A stretch of DNA of 33,891 bases from positions 13,356-47,246 of the forward strand of contig NVVJ01000023.1 in NCBI GenBank assembly GCA_002402175.1, in the 5' to 3' direction. Below the pieces are notes generated by a model that had not been told where the DNA came from, did no database searches, and was given only the letters and a program-made list of their open reading frames with translations. Both the position numbers and the translations under genes were made by a program. Source of the DNA: SAR86 cluster bacterium. GTDB taxonomy: Bacteria > Pseudomonadota > Gammaproteobacteria > Pseudomonadales > Pseudohongiellaceae. Positions within the stretch are counted from its first letter, which is position 1; each line of letters starts with the position of its first letter. Below, piece after piece: positions 1-8,192 of the stretch.

Positions 1-1
1 C

Positions 2-19
2 GGCAAGGTTCAGGAGTAA
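2..19 (+). CDS. possible 3' end of an upstream gene
   Basis: The first bases can be read as codons ending in GKVQE and a TAA stop at 17-19, immediately before the next gene. This would fit a co-directional upstream gene whose body lies outside the window. Five codons cannot identify a protein, so this is only a possibility based on position. Confidence 0.2.
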   Translation, partial: GKVQE

Positions 20-22
20 GTG

Positions 23-589
23 ATGCCCCTCGATATAACCATCTCCCTCAGCGACGATGATCTACAAAAATTTCAAGACAGCATTGATCAGGGCATACTT
101 GCCGCGACTGACCAGGAGTGTGCTATTGCCATTGAAGAAAGCGCGGCCGAGTTAATTGAAAAGGTACATGAACTGGGCCTTCCTCAATTCATTGCTGATC
201 GCTTGTTAAAGCTTCAAATTTTACTGAATATGATTCGAGATACAGAATGGAAGCTTAATGAAGAAGAGATTATTAGTATACGCGGAGCTCTTTACTACCT
301 GGTAAACCCTGACGATGTAATTCCCGACAACATCCCCGGAATCGGATATCTGGATGACGCTATATACGCAGAAATTGTTATTCAGGAATTGAGAGTAGAA
401 ATCAAAATGTACCAGGAGTTCTGCCAATTTCGGATTGCTGAAGAAAACCGAAGACGCAACAAGGGCATGGACCCACATGTAGGACGCGATGACTGGATTA
501 CGGATAAACGAGAATTACTCCACATCCGAATGCGGGAACGTCGCACTTTAAGCACCGGTGGTCGCGGTTTACGAATGAGATTACTTTAA
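23..589 (+). CDS. DUF1232 (YkvA-like) domain protein
   Basis: A protein of 188 residues. A central segment around residues 85-125 carries the DUF1232 signature: an open helix, then YYLVNPDDVIPDNIPGIGYL and DDAIYAEIV. The domain is known in bacteria and plants but its biochemical role is not established. The N-terminal 80 residues are acidic and helical, and the C-terminal 50 are rich in Arg (RRRNKGMD, RMRERRTL), which suggests contact with nucleic acid or an acidic partner, though this is inference. A GTG lies at position 20, but AGGAG at 12-16 sits six bases before the ATG at 23, so ATG is preferred. No signal peptide or clear membrane helix is seen. The next gene follows 20 bases downstream. 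Confidence 0.8.
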   Translation: MPLDITISLSDDDLQKFQDSIDQGILAATDQECAIAIEESAAELIEKVHELGLPQFIADRLLKLQILLNMIRDTEWKLNEEEIISIRGALYYLVNPDDVIPDNIPGIGYLDDAIYAEIVIQELRVEIKMYQEFCQFRIAEENRRRNKGMDPHVGRDDWITDKRELLHIRMRERRTLSTGGRGLRMRLL

Positions 590-609
590 TATTATTTGGA
601 GAATTTAGG

Positions 610-1932
610 TTGAGATTTTTGTCTACTGTTGTTCTTTTTTTCGTTTTCTGTATTGGCGCGCCTTCATTTTCCCAGGAATTAAGTACTGTAGTTCCAGTAC
701 AAGATTCGATTCGCAGCGGGTTCAGTCTAGTCGTCAATGATCAGCGTGTGCAGCAGGCACTGGCAGGAATTGAAGCCCGTGAAAATGAAACTGTGCAGGA
801 ACAAATCCGATTAACTGAAATTCCCGCCCCTCCCTTTAAAGAAGAAGTAAGAGCTGCTTATTATTTGCAATTAATGCGAGCACGCGGAATGGACGACGCG
901 CATATCGATGACGAAGGGAATGTAGTCGCCGTAAGAAAAGGCAGTGGCAACGGCCCGACTTTTCTTATAGCAGCACACCTGGATACCGTATTCCCTGAAG
1001 GAGTTGATACAACTGTAGAACTACGTGGTGGTCGTTACTATGCACCTGGTATAGGCGATGACACACGAGGGCTTGCTGCGATGCTGTCACTTATCGATGC
1101 GTTAAACGAGACTGGCATCGAAACAGTAGCCGATATTATGTTTGTAGCCAATGTGGGCGAGGAAGGACGCGGTGATCTGCGTGGTATTAAGGCTATATTT
1201 CGCGACTATCCCAACATCGATGGCTTTGTATCAATTGACGGGGTACGCCTGCGAAGAATCACTACCGGTGGCACGGGAAGTAGACGATTCGAATTTCGTT
1301 TTTCCGGACCTGGCGGGCATTCCTTTGGCGCTTTCGGATTGGCGAGCGCAATTCATGCCATGGGCAGAACCATAAGTAAAATTGCCGAATTTGAAACACC
1401 ACAGTTCCCTAAAACCACATTCACAGTCGGCACTGTCAGCGGCGGTACTTCTGTTAACTCAATCGCGGCCGATGCGGTTTTTGCACTTGATATGCGCTCG
1501 AATGATCACGATGAATTAGCCAAGCTGGAAGAGCGCGCAAAAGCAGCAGCAATTGAAGCAGTTGCTGAAGAAAATGCCCGTTGGAGAAACGGCGAAATAA
1601 GCGTAGAGTTTGTTCTTATCGGCGATCGACCAGTTGGATTGACTCCGCCGCAAAGCCCGCTAGTTCAAGTAGCCGCTCTGGCATTTAGTGAAATCGGCAT
1701 AGAGGCAGCTGAACTAGGGATTTCCAGTACAGACTCGAACGTGCCTATGTCGCTTGGCATTCCAGCGGTTACTATTGCCGGCGGCGGCAGTGGCGGAGGC
1801 GCGCACTCGCCTGACGAATGGTTTTCTCCAGAGAATTCTCACGCTGGACCTCAGGTTGCATTGCTTATTGCCCTCAGCATGGCTGGCATAAGTGGAACTA
1901 GCCCTGCCCTACTTCTTGAACGCACTCCCTGA
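610..1932 (+). CDS. secreted M20-family zinc metallopeptidase
   Basis: A 440-residue exported peptidase of the M20/M28 dizinc clan. Residues 1-21 form a signal peptide ending near SFSQ. The metal-binding pattern is complete: H123-x-D125 in AAHLDTVFPEG, bridging D150 in GIGDDTRG, the E184-E185 pair in NVGEEGRG, and H399 in GGGAHSPDEW. The lid or dimerisation domain (FRFSGPGGHSFGAFG) lies between. The family removes amino-acid residues from peptides or acyl groups from amino acids; the substrate cannot be read from sequence. The start is TTG at 610, with GGAG at 598-601 eight bases upstream. It is probably co-transcribed with the DUF1232 gene, and converges on the next gene with an 18-base gap. 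Confidence 0.9.
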   Translation: MRFLSTVVLFFVFCIGAPSFSQELSTVVPVQDSIRSGFSLVVNDQRVQQALAGIEARENETVQEQIRLTEIPAPPFKEEVRAAYYLQLMRARGMDDAHIDDEGNVVAVRKGSGNGPTFLIAAHLDTVFPEGVDTTVELRGGRYYAPGIGDDTRGLAAMLSLIDALNETGIETVADIMFVANVGEEGRGDLRGIKAIFRDYPNIDGFVSIDGVRLRRITTGGTGSRRFEFRFSGPGGHSFGAFGLASAIHAMGRTISKIAEFETPQFPKTTFTVGTVSGGTSVNSIAADAVFALDMRSNDHDELAKLEERAKAAAIEAVAEENARWRNGEISVEFVLIGDRPVGLTPPQSPLVQVAALAFSEIGIEAAELGISSTDSNVPMSLGIPAVTIAGGGSGGGAHSPDEWFSPENSHAGPQVALLIALSMAGISGTSPALLLERTP

Positions 1933-1950
1933 AGAAACACACTACAGACT

Positions 1951-2772
1951 TCAATCTACTTCAGCGCCCTTTCGCAGGTGCCCGTAAATTAATTCCTCGG
2001 TAAACTCAACACACTTGAATTCAAGAAGCTGCATGTTTTGTTCTAGCCTGCGGTACAGAGGAAACTTTACCGACCAGGGTTCGGTGTACACATTTGAGTC
2101 TTCCAGAATTGCCTCGTACATTAGCGTGTTGGGCCCTATATGGGTGTAGCGCTCGGTAACTCGCAGTGCATCTGTGTGGTGATTGCCGGCATGGTCTAAC
2201 CAGGTATCTGGCACTTGATCTGTTACATCAATCACCAGGGTGTCACCTTCGAAGTGTCCCCGGGAATGCCCCATCCAGCTAAATATTGGCGCCTCGAAAT
2301 CTGGGCGGCTCATGTAAACTATTCGACTAGCACTGGCAAACTCATAGGCCATAACTACATGCTGGGGCGATTGAATTATCTGAAAAGGAAATGGCAAATA
2401 ATTCGCTCTAGGAATGCCTGGCATATAGCACTTCACTAAAGGGTCTAAGTCCAACCACTGCGTCTTGTTTGCAAGTTGCTGCGCCCTGCCATCTGCCGTA
2501 TAAGGTATTTTACCTCCAACCACAACGCCAAGCCCTGCTGGAATGGCACCAATAGCACCGAGCTCCACCAAAGGGCCAAAGTCGGCAGCATGGGGCTCGA
2601 TATTCCAGTTCGCACTACCAATAGCCTGCCAGATACCATTGAAATCAGGTCTATCGTCGGCGGTACGCGGCAGATGAGGGTTTTCGGCGGCCTGGACCAC
2701 GCTCGATAATAATAAACACAGCATGAAGCTAGATGAGAAATAGCCGGTTAATTTGCGTTGAAAAATCGCCAT
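1951..2772 (-). CDS. uncharacterised secreted protein
   Basis: A protein of 273 residues with an N-terminal signal peptide (hydrophobic stretch FMLCLLLSSVVQA, cleavage near AENP). After it comes RPDFNGIWQ, then KCYMPGIPRANYLPFPFQII, and a central WMGHSRGHFEGDTLVIDVTD block followed by YTHIGPNTLMYEAILED. I recognise this pattern from a large family of uncharacterised exported proteins in Proteobacteria and Acidobacteria; no activity is known to me. The ATG at 2772 is preferred to the TTG at 2778 because GAGG lies nine bases before the ATG. It is transcribed divergently from the membrane-protein pair at 2989-4001, a neighbour type I associate with this family. Confidence 0.75.
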   Translation of the reverse strand: MAIFQRKLTGYFSSSFMLCLLLSSVVQAAENPHLPRTADDRPDFNGIWQAIGSANWNIEPHAADFGPLVELGAIGAIPAGLGVVVGGKIPYTADGRAQQLANKTQWLDLDPLVKCYMPGIPRANYLPFPFQIIQSPQHVVMAYEFASASRIVYMSRPDFEAPIFSWMGHSRGHFEGDTLVIDVTDQVPDTWLDHAGNHHTDALRVTERYTHIGPNTLMYEAILEDSNVYTEPWSVKFPLYRRLEQNMQLLEFKCVEFTEELIYGHLRKGAEVD

Positions 2773-2988
2773 AGCCAATTGCCTCTAATTTTAGTGTTAT
2801 TAGTACCACGCTAGTGGCTGCATTGATTAGGCAGTCTAGCACAGCATATTGCCCTACTATCATCTTTCAGCCGATTGCGTATTGACACAAAAGCAGGGAC
2901 TAGCCCACTATCAACACACCAATACATTTCTTGCCAGCTTAGAACGCTAGGTTGAAATTTAAGTATGTAACTCAACAGGAGCTGACAA

Positions 2989-3480
2989 CTGGAAACTCTC
3001 GCCAGACTCGAAGAAACCGTTCTCAGCACCTGGTTGCGAGAATCCGGGGTCGCATTTTTTGCTTCTCTAACACTGCATTCTTTAGCGTTGAGTTTTGTAG
3101 TAGGTATTAATTTTGCGATCGGCCTGCGCCTTGTAGGTTTTGCACCTAAGCTTCCCATCTCACCATTGATTCGCTTTTACTCGATGCACTGGTACTGCGT
3201 TGTGCTGGTGTTTATCTCTGGGTCGAGCCTGTTACTGGCTTACCCGGCGAAAGCTCTCAGCAATCCTGTGTTTTATCTAAAACTCGCAACATTAGTCTTT
3301 GCTCTGAACATTAGCCGCAAATTCCAAAAAGTGTTACTTGTTAATCACGACGCTCTGGTCGTTGACAGTAAAATCAAAATGCTTGCCTATCTATCACTTG
3401 TACTATGGGTAGTTACGATAACCGCTGGGCGGTTTCTTGCCTATACACACAGCGTTCTGCTGGCCTCGCGGTTTTATTAG
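2989..3480 (+). CDS. four-helix membrane protein, probable CTG start
   Basis: About 163 residues from a CTG at 2989, or 148 from the TTG at 3034. AGGAG at 2977-2981 is seven bases before the CTG, and the frame is closed by a TGA at 2983-2985, so CTG is the best-supported start. The N-terminus then reads LETLARLEETVLSTWLRES before the first helix. About four membrane segments are visible: FFASLTLHSLALSFVVGINF, CVVLVFISGSSLLLAY, VFYLKLATLVFALNI and YLSLVLWVVTITAG. A His sits in the first helix and GRFLAY near the end. The next gene is a paralogue with the same His and Gly-Arg positions. No function is known; inner-membrane location is inferred. Confidence 0.75.
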   Translation: METLARLEETVLSTWLRESGVAFFASLTLHSLALSFVVGINFAIGLRLVGFAPKLPISPLIRFYSMHWYCVVLVFISGSSLLLAYPAKALSNPVFYLKLATLVFALNISRKFQKVLLVNHDALVVDSKIKMLAYLSLVLWVVTITAGRFLAYTHSVLLASRFY

Positions 3481-3494
3481 CCCTGGGGCAAATT

Positions 3495-4001
3495 ATGATA
3501 GAAGTTCTACTAAGCTTTTCTCAGGCAACAGGAATTCAGTCATTTATGAATTCACCCTGGGGTTGGCCAGCCATCGAATCAATACATTTCCTGGGTATGT
3601 GTTTGCTCATTGGCACGGTTGGGGTGTTTGATTTGAGAATGCTGGGCCTGGCCAGGGGCGTATCCTTCGCCGGCCTGCATAAACTAGCTCCTCTGGGTGT
3701 CGTTGGTTATTTTTTAAATGTTATAACCGGCACTATGTTTTTTACTTCCGCACCAGATCAGTATTTGTACAATCCTGCAGTACAATCAAAGTTTCTATTC
3801 ATGCTGATTGCAGGCGCTAATATGATGTTCTTTTATGCAACCACCTCAGCTAAGGTTAAGAATCTGCCGGCAACCGAAGAAGCATCTACTCAGGCACGGC
3901 TAATTGCCGGTATTTCTTTATTTAGCTGGTGTGCAGTGATAATTTGCGGGCGGTTGATTACCTATTACAGACCACCATATCATTGGTGTTTTTGGTGTTA
4001 A
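3495..4001 (+). CDS. four-helix membrane protein, paralogue of the preceding gene
   Basis: A protein of 168 residues from the ATG at 3495; the frame is open upstream but those codons overlap the preceding gene. The start begins MIEVLLSFSQATGIQSF. Four helices follow: ESIHFLGMCLLIGTVGVFDL, LGVVGYFLNVITGTMFF, FLFMLIAGANMMFFYAT and ISLFSWCAVIICGR. Compared with the preceding protein, the His in helix one, the spacing of Asn-Pro-x-(V/F)-x-x-K before helix three, and the Gly-Arg after helix four are kept, so the two arose by duplication. The gene starts 14 bases after its partner stops, and the two probably form a complex; that is inference. The family resembles uncharacterised DUF6644-type proteins. 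Confidence 0.75.
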   Translation: MIEVLLSFSQATGIQSFMNSPWGWPAIESIHFLGMCLLIGTVGVFDLRMLGLARGVSFAGLHKLAPLGVVGYFLNVITGTMFFTSAPDQYLYNPAVQSKFLFMLIAGANMMFFYATTSAKVKNLPATEEASTQARLIAGISLFSWCAVIICGRLITYYRPPYHWCFWC

Positions 4002-4104
4002 ATGTGCCAATATTCATTCATTATGATTGAATTCGACAGGCATCTGAATTAGTCTCACTGCGCTCTAAACCTCTGTCATCTCGATCAACTGAAAGGCATC
4101 CTTT

Positions 4105-4893
4105 ATGGAACTTCGTTCCGAACACAGCATTGGCGGTTTCCATATACGACTGAACTGGTTAATTGCAGTCTGCGTGTTTATGACCTGCACAGGCTTTGCA
4201 CGCTTAGGATTGTGGCAAGTAGACACAGCGGCCGAAAAAGTAGAAGCGCAACAGGCGATGGAACTGCAATCTAAAGAAAATGCCAGTGTGATAGAGGAAA
4301 TTCCTGCAGGCCACTTACATAGAGCCAATCCAGAGCTACAAAATCGGCACGTTTCTCTTGAAGGTGAATACGACAATGAACACACAATTTTACTTCTGGC
4401 CGATTTTTTTAATGGGCAAATAGGATATGGAGTGGTTACGCCCTTTCGCCTGGCAAGTAATAATCAGCTTGTTCTGGTAAGCCGAGGCTGGACCACCGGC
4501 ATATTACCTGCCAACACTCCTCCTGATATACGCCCCTGGAGCGAGCCTACAAAAATAACGGCTCAAATATTTGTACCAGACCCAAATGCTCGCATTCTGA
4601 CAAGTAAAATCGATGCTTCTGTGTGGCCCTTACGCATGCGATCTTTGGAAATCGACGTAATATCCGAAATCCTCGGCGAACCGTTGTTCCCTTTCGAAGT
4701 ACGCCTTGCCGCTGAACAGGATGGCGTCCTCGTGCGGCACTGGTCAGCGGTAAGTGCCGATGTAGATCAGAATTTATCTTATGCAATTCAATGGTTTACT
4801 TTTTCAATGCTGATTCTGTTTGCGAGTATTTTGGCCAGCAGTAATCTTTGGGAAATTATTCGTGGGCCTAAGCGAGGAATAGGTAGATCTTAA
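4105..4893 (+). CDS. SURF1-family cytochrome oxidase assembly protein
   Basis: A protein of 262 residues with the SURF1 layout: one N-terminal helix (LIAVCVFMTCTGFARLGLWQ), a periplasmic domain, and one C-terminal helix (WFTFSMLILFASILASSNLW). Family motifs are LGLWQ-x5-EK, LEGEYDNEHTILL, GYGVVTPFRL, LVLVSRGW and LSYAIQWFTF. SURF1 proteins assist haem a insertion into subunit I of the terminal oxidase. The ATG follows AAAGG by eight bases. In most proteobacteria this gene lies in a cox cluster; no cox gene is in this window, so it is either displaced or a divergent member. Copper-related CopC and CopD genes are nearby, which fits an envelope-metal theme. Confidence 0.85.
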   Translation: MELRSEHSIGGFHIRLNWLIAVCVFMTCTGFARLGLWQVDTAAEKVEAQQAMELQSKENASVIEEIPAGHLHRANPELQNRHVSLEGEYDNEHTILLLADFFNGQIGYGVVTPFRLASNNQLVLVSRGWTTGILPANTPPDIRPWSEPTKITAQIFVPDPNARILTSKIDASVWPLRMRSLEIDVISEILGEPLFPFEVRLAAEQDGVLVRHWSAVSADVDQNLSYAIQWFTFSMLILFASILASSNLWEIIRGPKRGIGRS

Positions 4894-5084
4894 ATTTATT
4901 ACCGTAAGCCCATGGTTTTGAAATTCACTGATGAATTTCCACAATTTCGCCTTCAATATCCGTCAGCGACTCATCATCCGCACGTTCCCAGTCAGGCAAT
5001 CGTTCATAATCCTATCGAATAATGCTAGAGTTCGGCTGTTATTAAATGGCGCCGCAAGTCTCTAAGACAGGGAATAAAAACAAC

Positions 5085-6017
5085 ATGAACGAAAACAGCA
5101 ATAAATTAAACACCAAAGCACATATTCTATTGCTTACAGCAATTTTATTTATGCTGCCGAACTTGGCCCTGGCCGACACTTATCAGTCTGGCGAACATGT
5201 GGAACCCGCTTATGAAGGCTGGCGCCCTAATGCGGACGGCACGTTTAGCTTTATGTTCGGCTACATGAATGAAAATTGGCTTGAAGAACCTGATGTAGAC
5301 ATTGGTGAGAATAATTTCTTTTCTCCTGGAGAGCCTGACCGCGGCCAGCCGACTCATTTTTTACCAAGACGCAATAGATTCCATTTTGAAGTCGTTGTCC
5401 CTTCTGACTGGGGTGATAGAGAGCTAGTTTGGACATTGAACGTTAACGGTGTCGAACGAAAAGCCTATGCGACTTTAACGCCTGACTACCTTGTAGATAA
5501 CATGGTTATTGCCTCTGAAACCGGCTCCTTGGGCGCAGGAACAAGCAGCCCTGAATCGAGAGCGAATCTTCCACCAGTACTTACGGTGCAAGGTGATGAC
5601 ATTCGTTACGCGAGGGTTGGTGAATCAATCTCCCTGGTTACTCATGTTGCCGATGATGGCTTGCCCGTACCGAGGAAAGAAACTACAACTACCGCCGATG
5701 AGTTACAGACTCGCATGATGCGACCGCCCAGGCGTGTAACTGTCGGTAAGACTAATGCGCTTTTTCTTTCGTGGAATGTTTATCGGGGCACCGGCAAAGT
5801 TACATTCGACCCTCCAATGTCGAAGCCATGGGAAGATACACGCACCTCAGCCAACTCACCCTGGGGACCGCTTTGGCTTCCACCGGAAGTACCTGAGGAT
5901 GGTATGTATGAAGTAACGGCAACATTCGATGAGCCTGGCACCTACATACTTTGGGGTCGGGCAGACGATGGCGGGCTGTATCACGATGGATACATTACTG
6001 TGAATGTAGAAGAATAA
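5085..6017 (+). CDS. exported protein of unknown function
   Basis: A protein of 310 residues. An upstream ATG at 5046 has no Shine-Dalgarno, while the ATG at 5085 follows AGGGA and begins a typical signal peptide (MNENSNKLNTKAHILLL, cleavage near LALA-DTYQ). The mature protein starts with YEGWRPNADGTFSFMFGYMN and continues with a beta-rich middle. The C-terminal 80 residues (YEVTATFDEPGTYILWGRAD) look like an immunoglobulin-like or PKD-type fold. I know this type only as an uncharacterised exported protein. No catalytic motif or lipobox is visible. It stands alone on the plus strand, and converges on the CopC-like gene at 6057. Confidence 0.7.
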   Translation: MNENSNKLNTKAHILLLTAILFMLPNLALADTYQSGEHVEPAYEGWRPNADGTFSFMFGYMNENWLEEPDVDIGENNFFSPGEPDRGQPTHFLPRRNRFHFEVVVPSDWGDRELVWTLNVNGVERKAYATLTPDYLVDNMVIASETGSLGAGTSSPESRANLPPVLTVQGDDIRYARVGESISLVTHVADDGLPVPRKETTTTADELQTRMMRPPRRVTVGKTNALFLSWNVYRGTGKVTFDPPMSKPWEDTRTSANSPWGPLWLPPEVPEDGMYEVTATFDEPGTYILWGRADDGGLYHDGYITVNVEE

Positions 6018-6056
6018 TACACAAACCCAATTGTGACGATCAGCCCCTAGTTAGGC

Positions 6057-6650
6057 TTAGTTAGGATTGTTTTGCAACTCTTGCTGAAGTTCGATGATAA
6101 ACGGTGGGTCGTATTGTGGCGGATCTTGATTAATAATTATTTCAGTTCTCGGCGGGGTAACAAATAGCTCGCCTGACCCGCCAATTCGTAAATCGAGAAT
6201 GTCTTGCTCTGCCTGTTTAGTCACAGACGGAGCTTTTGCTTCAGATCCAAAAGAAAAACTGAAACTCCCTCGTATCAGCATTTCATTCGATGCCAAAATA
6301 GCCCAGTCTGCCGTGTAGTAAACGGCCGTGTCTAATGTAGGCAACTCCCAGCTGAAAATATCGTTAGCCAGCGGGTCATAACGAAAGCCAATATCAACCC
6401 AGTCTCGCTGTGCATTGTGTAAGGTCAGTTTCACCAAACGCACCTGCCGCGGAAACTCCAGACCAATTTTATCAGGCGCATCATTAAGAACAGAATCATC
6501 CGATGGAGATGTTTCTGTTTTAGCTACGATTCCTGTAATATCCGGAACTTGCTGTAAATGAGTCAGTTCTTGTGGCTGCGAATAGGCATAACCACATACC
6601 AACAGCATTAAACAAACCAGACCAGCCTGTGAGTAATTATTGTATTTCAC
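6057..6650 (-). CDS. CopC-like exported protein lacking the usual copper His
   Basis: A protein of 197 residues with a signal peptide (AGLVCLMLLVCGYAYS). Residues 45-135 follow the CopC fold: SPSDDSVLNDAPDKIGLEFP, VRLVKLTLHN, YYTADWAILASNEMLIRGSF and SFSFG. Real CopC proteins bind copper through an N-terminal His and a His in DGHxVxG near the end; here the latter site reads SNEMLIRG and the mature N-terminus has no His. A 50-residue Pro- and acid-rich tail follows. It pairs with the gene at 7687, which has the same pattern. The start is GTG. It is divergent from the thioesterase gene. Copper binding is doubtful; a structural or partner-binding role is possible. Confidence 0.7.
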   Translation of the reverse strand: MKYNNYSQAGLVCLMLLVCGYAYSQPQELTHLQQVPDITGIVAKTETSPSDDSVLNDAPDKIGLEFPRQVRLVKLTLHNAQRDWVDIGFRYDPLANDIFSWELPTLDTAVYYTADWAILASNEMLIRGSFSFSFGSEAKAPSVTKQAEQDILDLRIGGSGELFVTPPRTEIIINQDPPQYDPPFIIELQQELQNNPN

Positions 6651-6786
6651 GACCTGCTTTTATTTCTCTGTGTAATTAATAAAATATTTTTCAGAAGATG
6701 AGCAAGAATATCATCGCAGGCAGTCCTTGAGCAATGAAAGTAACAAGTCAAAATTCAGGTTAAAACCATAGACCATAGATAGAAAC

Positions 6787-7584
6787 ATGCAAAATACTGA
6801 TATAGAAAATACCTTGCTAACGCTGCAACGCAGCAGCGATAACATCAGCCATATAGATGAAATATGGTCTCAGGGCCGCTCAGTCTTCGGCGGAATCTCC
6901 GCCGCTCTAGCAGTTACCGGAATGAGGAAGCTACTGGATTCCCCCCAGCCACTTCGTTCTTTAATGGTCTCTTTCATTGCCCCAGTACTTCCAGGACAAG
7001 TAAAGGTCGATGCTAAGATTCTCAGACAGGGCCGGAACGTAACTCAGTGCAGCGCCGATGTTATTTCGGACAATAACCTGTGCTTACAGACAATGGCCGT
7101 ATTTGGAAACTCGCGTGAGGCATTTAAGGCTCCAACGCAAATCGAAGTTGCCCCTCTTTCTCGAGACAAAGGAATTGCTTTTGAAACGTATGCGAAACGC
7201 TTGCCTCGCTTCTTACAGCGCTTCGATGGATGTTGGGTAGGAGGTGGCATTCCATTCTCTGGGAATTTTAACCCCAGGTTAAACATGTGGGTTCGGCACA
7301 AGTCCCCTCTCCATGGTTTTCCTATGGAAAAACTGGTGACCATTGCCGATATACCACCGCCAGTAATTTTAACCCACTTCAAAGAGCCACCGGTTCCAGC
7401 GAGTTCACTCAGTTGGTCGCTAGAGTTTGTGGTTCCACCCGAAACAATAACAAACGATTGGTTTTATCTTGAATTTAAAGTTGAAGCAGCGGCAGATGGA
7501 TACACTCAGCAATCAGGTAATATTTATGATGAGTCTGGTCGGCTGCTCGCACTAACAAGACAATGCATGGTGTATTTTGGCTAA
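6787..7584 (+). CDS. TesB-like acyl-CoA thioesterase family protein
   Basis: A 265-residue double-hotdog protein. The first half has SQGRSVFGGISAALAV, LRSLMVSFIAPVLPGQV and LRQGRNVTQCSADV, the signature of the acyl-CoA thioesterase II family (4HBT_3 type). The second half has WVRHKSPLHGFP and SLSWSLEFVVPPE, and ends YDESGRLLALTRQCMVYFG. The family hydrolyses medium- and long-chain acyl-CoA in the cytoplasm, but many members have no tested substrate. The start is an ATG without a strong Shine-Dalgarno. It lies between two CopC-like genes; a functional link to them is not evident. Confidence 0.85.
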   Translation: MQNTDIENTLLTLQRSSDNISHIDEIWSQGRSVFGGISAALAVTGMRKLLDSPQPLRSLMVSFIAPVLPGQVKVDAKILRQGRNVTQCSADVISDNNLCLQTMAVFGNSREAFKAPTQIEVAPLSRDKGIAFETYAKRLPRFLQRFDGCWVGGGIPFSGNFNPRLNMWVRHKSPLHGFPMEKLVTIADIPPPVILTHFKEPPVPASSLSWSLEFVVPPETITNDWFYLEFKVEAAADGYTQQSGNIYDESGRLLALTRQCMVYFG

Positions 7585-7686
7585 GGGCTGGATTGCTTCT
7601 ATTGTTTGAAGTAATAATGACAAGAGACGAAAATATCAGGTTTTGTTAGACTCTCTCAGAATCAAAAACCTCATGGATATTTAACC

Positions 7687-8181
7687 TTGTTCAAGCAATC
7701 AGCTTTCTGTCGAATCACTGCTTCTTTGATATTGGGGTTTTTAATTTCGTCAGCTGCATTAGCCCAGCATAGCCACGGTATTTTAACGCCTGGGGTCACT
7801 TTCCCTAAAGATGATTCAGTTCTGATCGATCCCCCTCAGCTTATCACTATGAGTTTTCGCGTGGATGTGAGCCTGTTAAAATTAGCTCTGTATACCGCCG
7901 GCGAAAAATGGATCAATATTGGCTTCCAGTTCAACCCTGACAACATAACTCATAGTTTTGTTTATCCAATTCCCGGAGAATTACCTGCATCAGAATATTA
8001 CATTGCCAGATGGGCAGTAGCCGATGAAAACCGGCGTCTAATGAACGGAGAGTTCAAGTTTTCATTTGGGCCTGGGGCTATACCCCCTTCAGAAACAATT
8101 GATTCGCGGGTAAGTGATCTTGTCGAGAACTTGCCTTCAACAGGTGCTTACAGGTTTGATGGCAGCCAGCAAAAAAAGTAG
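7687..8181 (+). CDS. CopC-like exported protein, second degenerate copy
   Basis: A protein of 164 residues with a signal peptide (ITASLILGFLISSAALA) and a mature start QHSHGIL. The CopC pattern follows: FPKDDSVLIDPPQLITMSF, VSLLKLALYT, YYIARWAVADENRRLMNGEF and KFSFG. Two His lie near the mature N-terminus, but the DGHxVxG His is replaced by DENRRLMNG. It is clearly related to the protein at 6057. The start is TTG at 7687, the only start that leaves a proper signal peptide; no strong Shine-Dalgarno is seen. It ends 11 bases before the convergent nitroreductase gene. If copper is bound, it would be through the N-terminal His pair only. Confidence 0.72.
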   Translation: MFKQSAFCRITASLILGFLISSAALAQHSHGILTPGVTFPKDDSVLIDPPQLITMSFRVDVSLLKLALYTAGEKWINIGFQFNPDNITHSFVYPIPGELPASEYYIARWAVADENRRLMNGEFKFSFGPGAIPPSETIDSRVSDLVENLPSTGAYRFDGSQQKK

Positions 8182-8192
8182 CCTGGTTTAAA

